Assembly (NCBI GenBank): GCA_015232795.1
Contig: JADFYX010000188.1
Span: 1 to 5,159, forward strand
DNA: 5,159 bases
From: Magnetococcales bacterium
GTDB lineage: Bacteria; Pseudomonadota; Magnetococcia; Magnetococcales; JADFYX01
Reading direction: 5' to 3'
Positions within the stretch are counted from its first letter, which is position 1; each line of letters opens with the position of its first letter. The translations under genes and the position numbers were made by a program. The notes under the pieces are model-generated. The model was not told where the DNA came from. It made no database searches and worked only from the letters and a program-made list of their open reading frames with translations. Of this stretch, positions 4,555 to 5,159 are shown one piece after another.

Positions 4555-5159
4555 ATGATGACAGAGCCACAAAATGACTCTTTATCGCCAACAAAACCAA
4601 GAGTAGGTGCTGTTAGCCAGGATAATTTTGGCGAGGTATGGAACTATATTCTTGGCGAAATTGAATCGGGACGTTGGGGGTTTGCCGATTGGCCTCTAGA
4701 GAATCTACAAGAAATTCCCCTGGAAGCCGATGCCGAAGGAAAGGCAGTAAAAGATTTAAACAAATGGATAAACAGACATTTAAAAATAGAAACCCAGCAT
4801 AAGATGTTTCAAACTATCGATCCAGATTGGAGTGCTGACTCATCAAAACCAACAACTAATCTCTCTACAGATGAGGCGCAAGTCAACCCTGCAATGGATA
4901 TACTATCATCAGAACCACAAGTTATCCCCACTATTACAACAGATGTTTTGGAATCTTCCCCAGATTCTAAAATAGATGAACCATCAGCAGAGTTAATAAT
5001 CAGACCACCGACTGAAGCGGTTTCCCAGGAGCCAACTACTAGCTCCCCAGTAGATAATTCAGCAGCAAAATTAATAATCAGGCCACCGACTGAAGCGGTT
5101 TCCCAGGAGCCAACTACTAGCTCCCCAGTAGATAATTCAGCAGCAAAATTAATAATCAG
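4555..5159 (+). CDS. Unrecognised protein with C-terminal tandem repeats, 3' end beyond window
   Basis: An open frame of 201 codons runs off the right edge without a stop. The start ATG at 4555 (a second ATG follows at once) lies 8 nt after a GGGGG ribosome site and 18 nt after the thiD stop. The first 20 residues are polar. Residues about 24-86 look like a folded helical domain, with WNYILGEIESGRWGFADWP at 29-47 and a charged amphipathic stretch KDLNKWINRHLKIETQHKMF at 64-83. After that the chain becomes low-complexity, rich in Ser, Thr, Pro, Asp and Glu, and from residue 147 enters a 26-residue tandem repeat. No signal peptide or membrane segment is visible in the part present. I do not recognise the family. 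The layout of a small domain plus a disordered repeat tail suggests a scaffold or linker protein, but that is a guess. Confidence 0.8.
   Translation, partial: MMTEPQNDSLSPTKPRVGAVSQDNFGEVWNYILGEIESGRWGFADWPLENLQEIPLEADAEGKAVKDLNKWINRHLKIETQHKMFQTIDPDWSADSSKPTTNLSTDEAQVNPAMDILSSEPQVIPTITTDVLESSPDSKIDEPSAELIIRPPTEAVSQEPTTSSPVDNSAAKLIIRPPTEAVSQEPTTSSPVDNSAAKLII
4993..5159 (+). repeat. 78-bp in-frame tandem repeat, two full copies plus start of a third
   Basis: Copies lie at 4993-5070, 5071-5148 and 5149-5159 (cut by the window). The first two differ at a single base (A at 5004, G at 5082), which is synonymous (AGA to AGG). Each encodes 26 residues starting LIIRPPTEAVSQEPTT and ending VDNSAAK. 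The stretch just before the first copy (IDEPSAE) resembles the end of the unit (VDNSAAK), so an older, diverged copy may precede it. The number of copies beyond the edge is unknown. Confidence 0.95.

Noticed and set aside
4993..5159. CRISPR-like array
   Set aside because: The repeats are contiguous without unique spacers, keep the reading frame and encode protein.

Overview
The window is ordinary bacterial chromosome, roughly 43-45 % G+C by eye. It carries one RNA gene, three complete protein genes and the start of a fourth. From left to right these are: a one-piece tmRNA gene (ssrA, minus strand, cut at its 3' end by the window edge); a family-2 glycosyltransferase (minus); long-form D-3-phosphoglycerate dehydrogenase (serA, minus); and, diverging from serA, hydroxymethylpyrimidine(-phosphate) kinase (thiD, plus) followed 18 nt later by an unrecognised gene (plus) whose C-terminal part becomes a tandem repeat and runs off the right edge.

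The organism is probably a proteobacterium. The tmRNA tag begins ANDE-Y-A, as many proteobacterial tags do. The serA product resembles the alphaproteobacterial long form, notably in its C-terminal ACT domain (FHLGR...GGRAIAFVNVD). The tmRNA, however, is one contiguous piece, whereas most Alphaproteobacteria have a permuted two-piece tmRNA. A deep-branching or alpha-adjacent lineage would fit both facts. This placement is inference from memory of the families, not a search.

Layout: 1-356 tmRNA with a good sigma70-type promoter just upstream (379-407). 357-500 holds that promoter and a short GC-rich stretch next to the glycosyltransferase stop. 501-1727 is the glycosyltransferase, starting with TTG. 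1728-1959 is rich in structure: a 21-bp hairpin before the glycosyltransferase and a double GC-rich stem-loop, probable terminator, after serA. 1960-3546 is serA. 3547-3696 is the divergent serA/thiD control region, with a perfect 14-bp-arm palindrome and overlapping promoter-like boxes. 3697-4536 is thiD, and 4555-5159 is the repeat protein.

Functionally these are housekeeping genes: ribosome rescue, the first step of serine synthesis, and thiamine pyrimidine phosphorylation, plus one sugar-transfer enzyme of unknown target. I see no CRISPR array, insertion sequence, phage gene or defence system, and nothing that amounts to a new multi-gene system. The most unusual items are the near-identical 78-bp tandem repeat in the last gene, the serA/thiD palindrome with a 17-bp partial copy inside the 3' end of thiD, the tmRNA tag ending LAAA, and the long hairpin in front of the glycosyltransferase.
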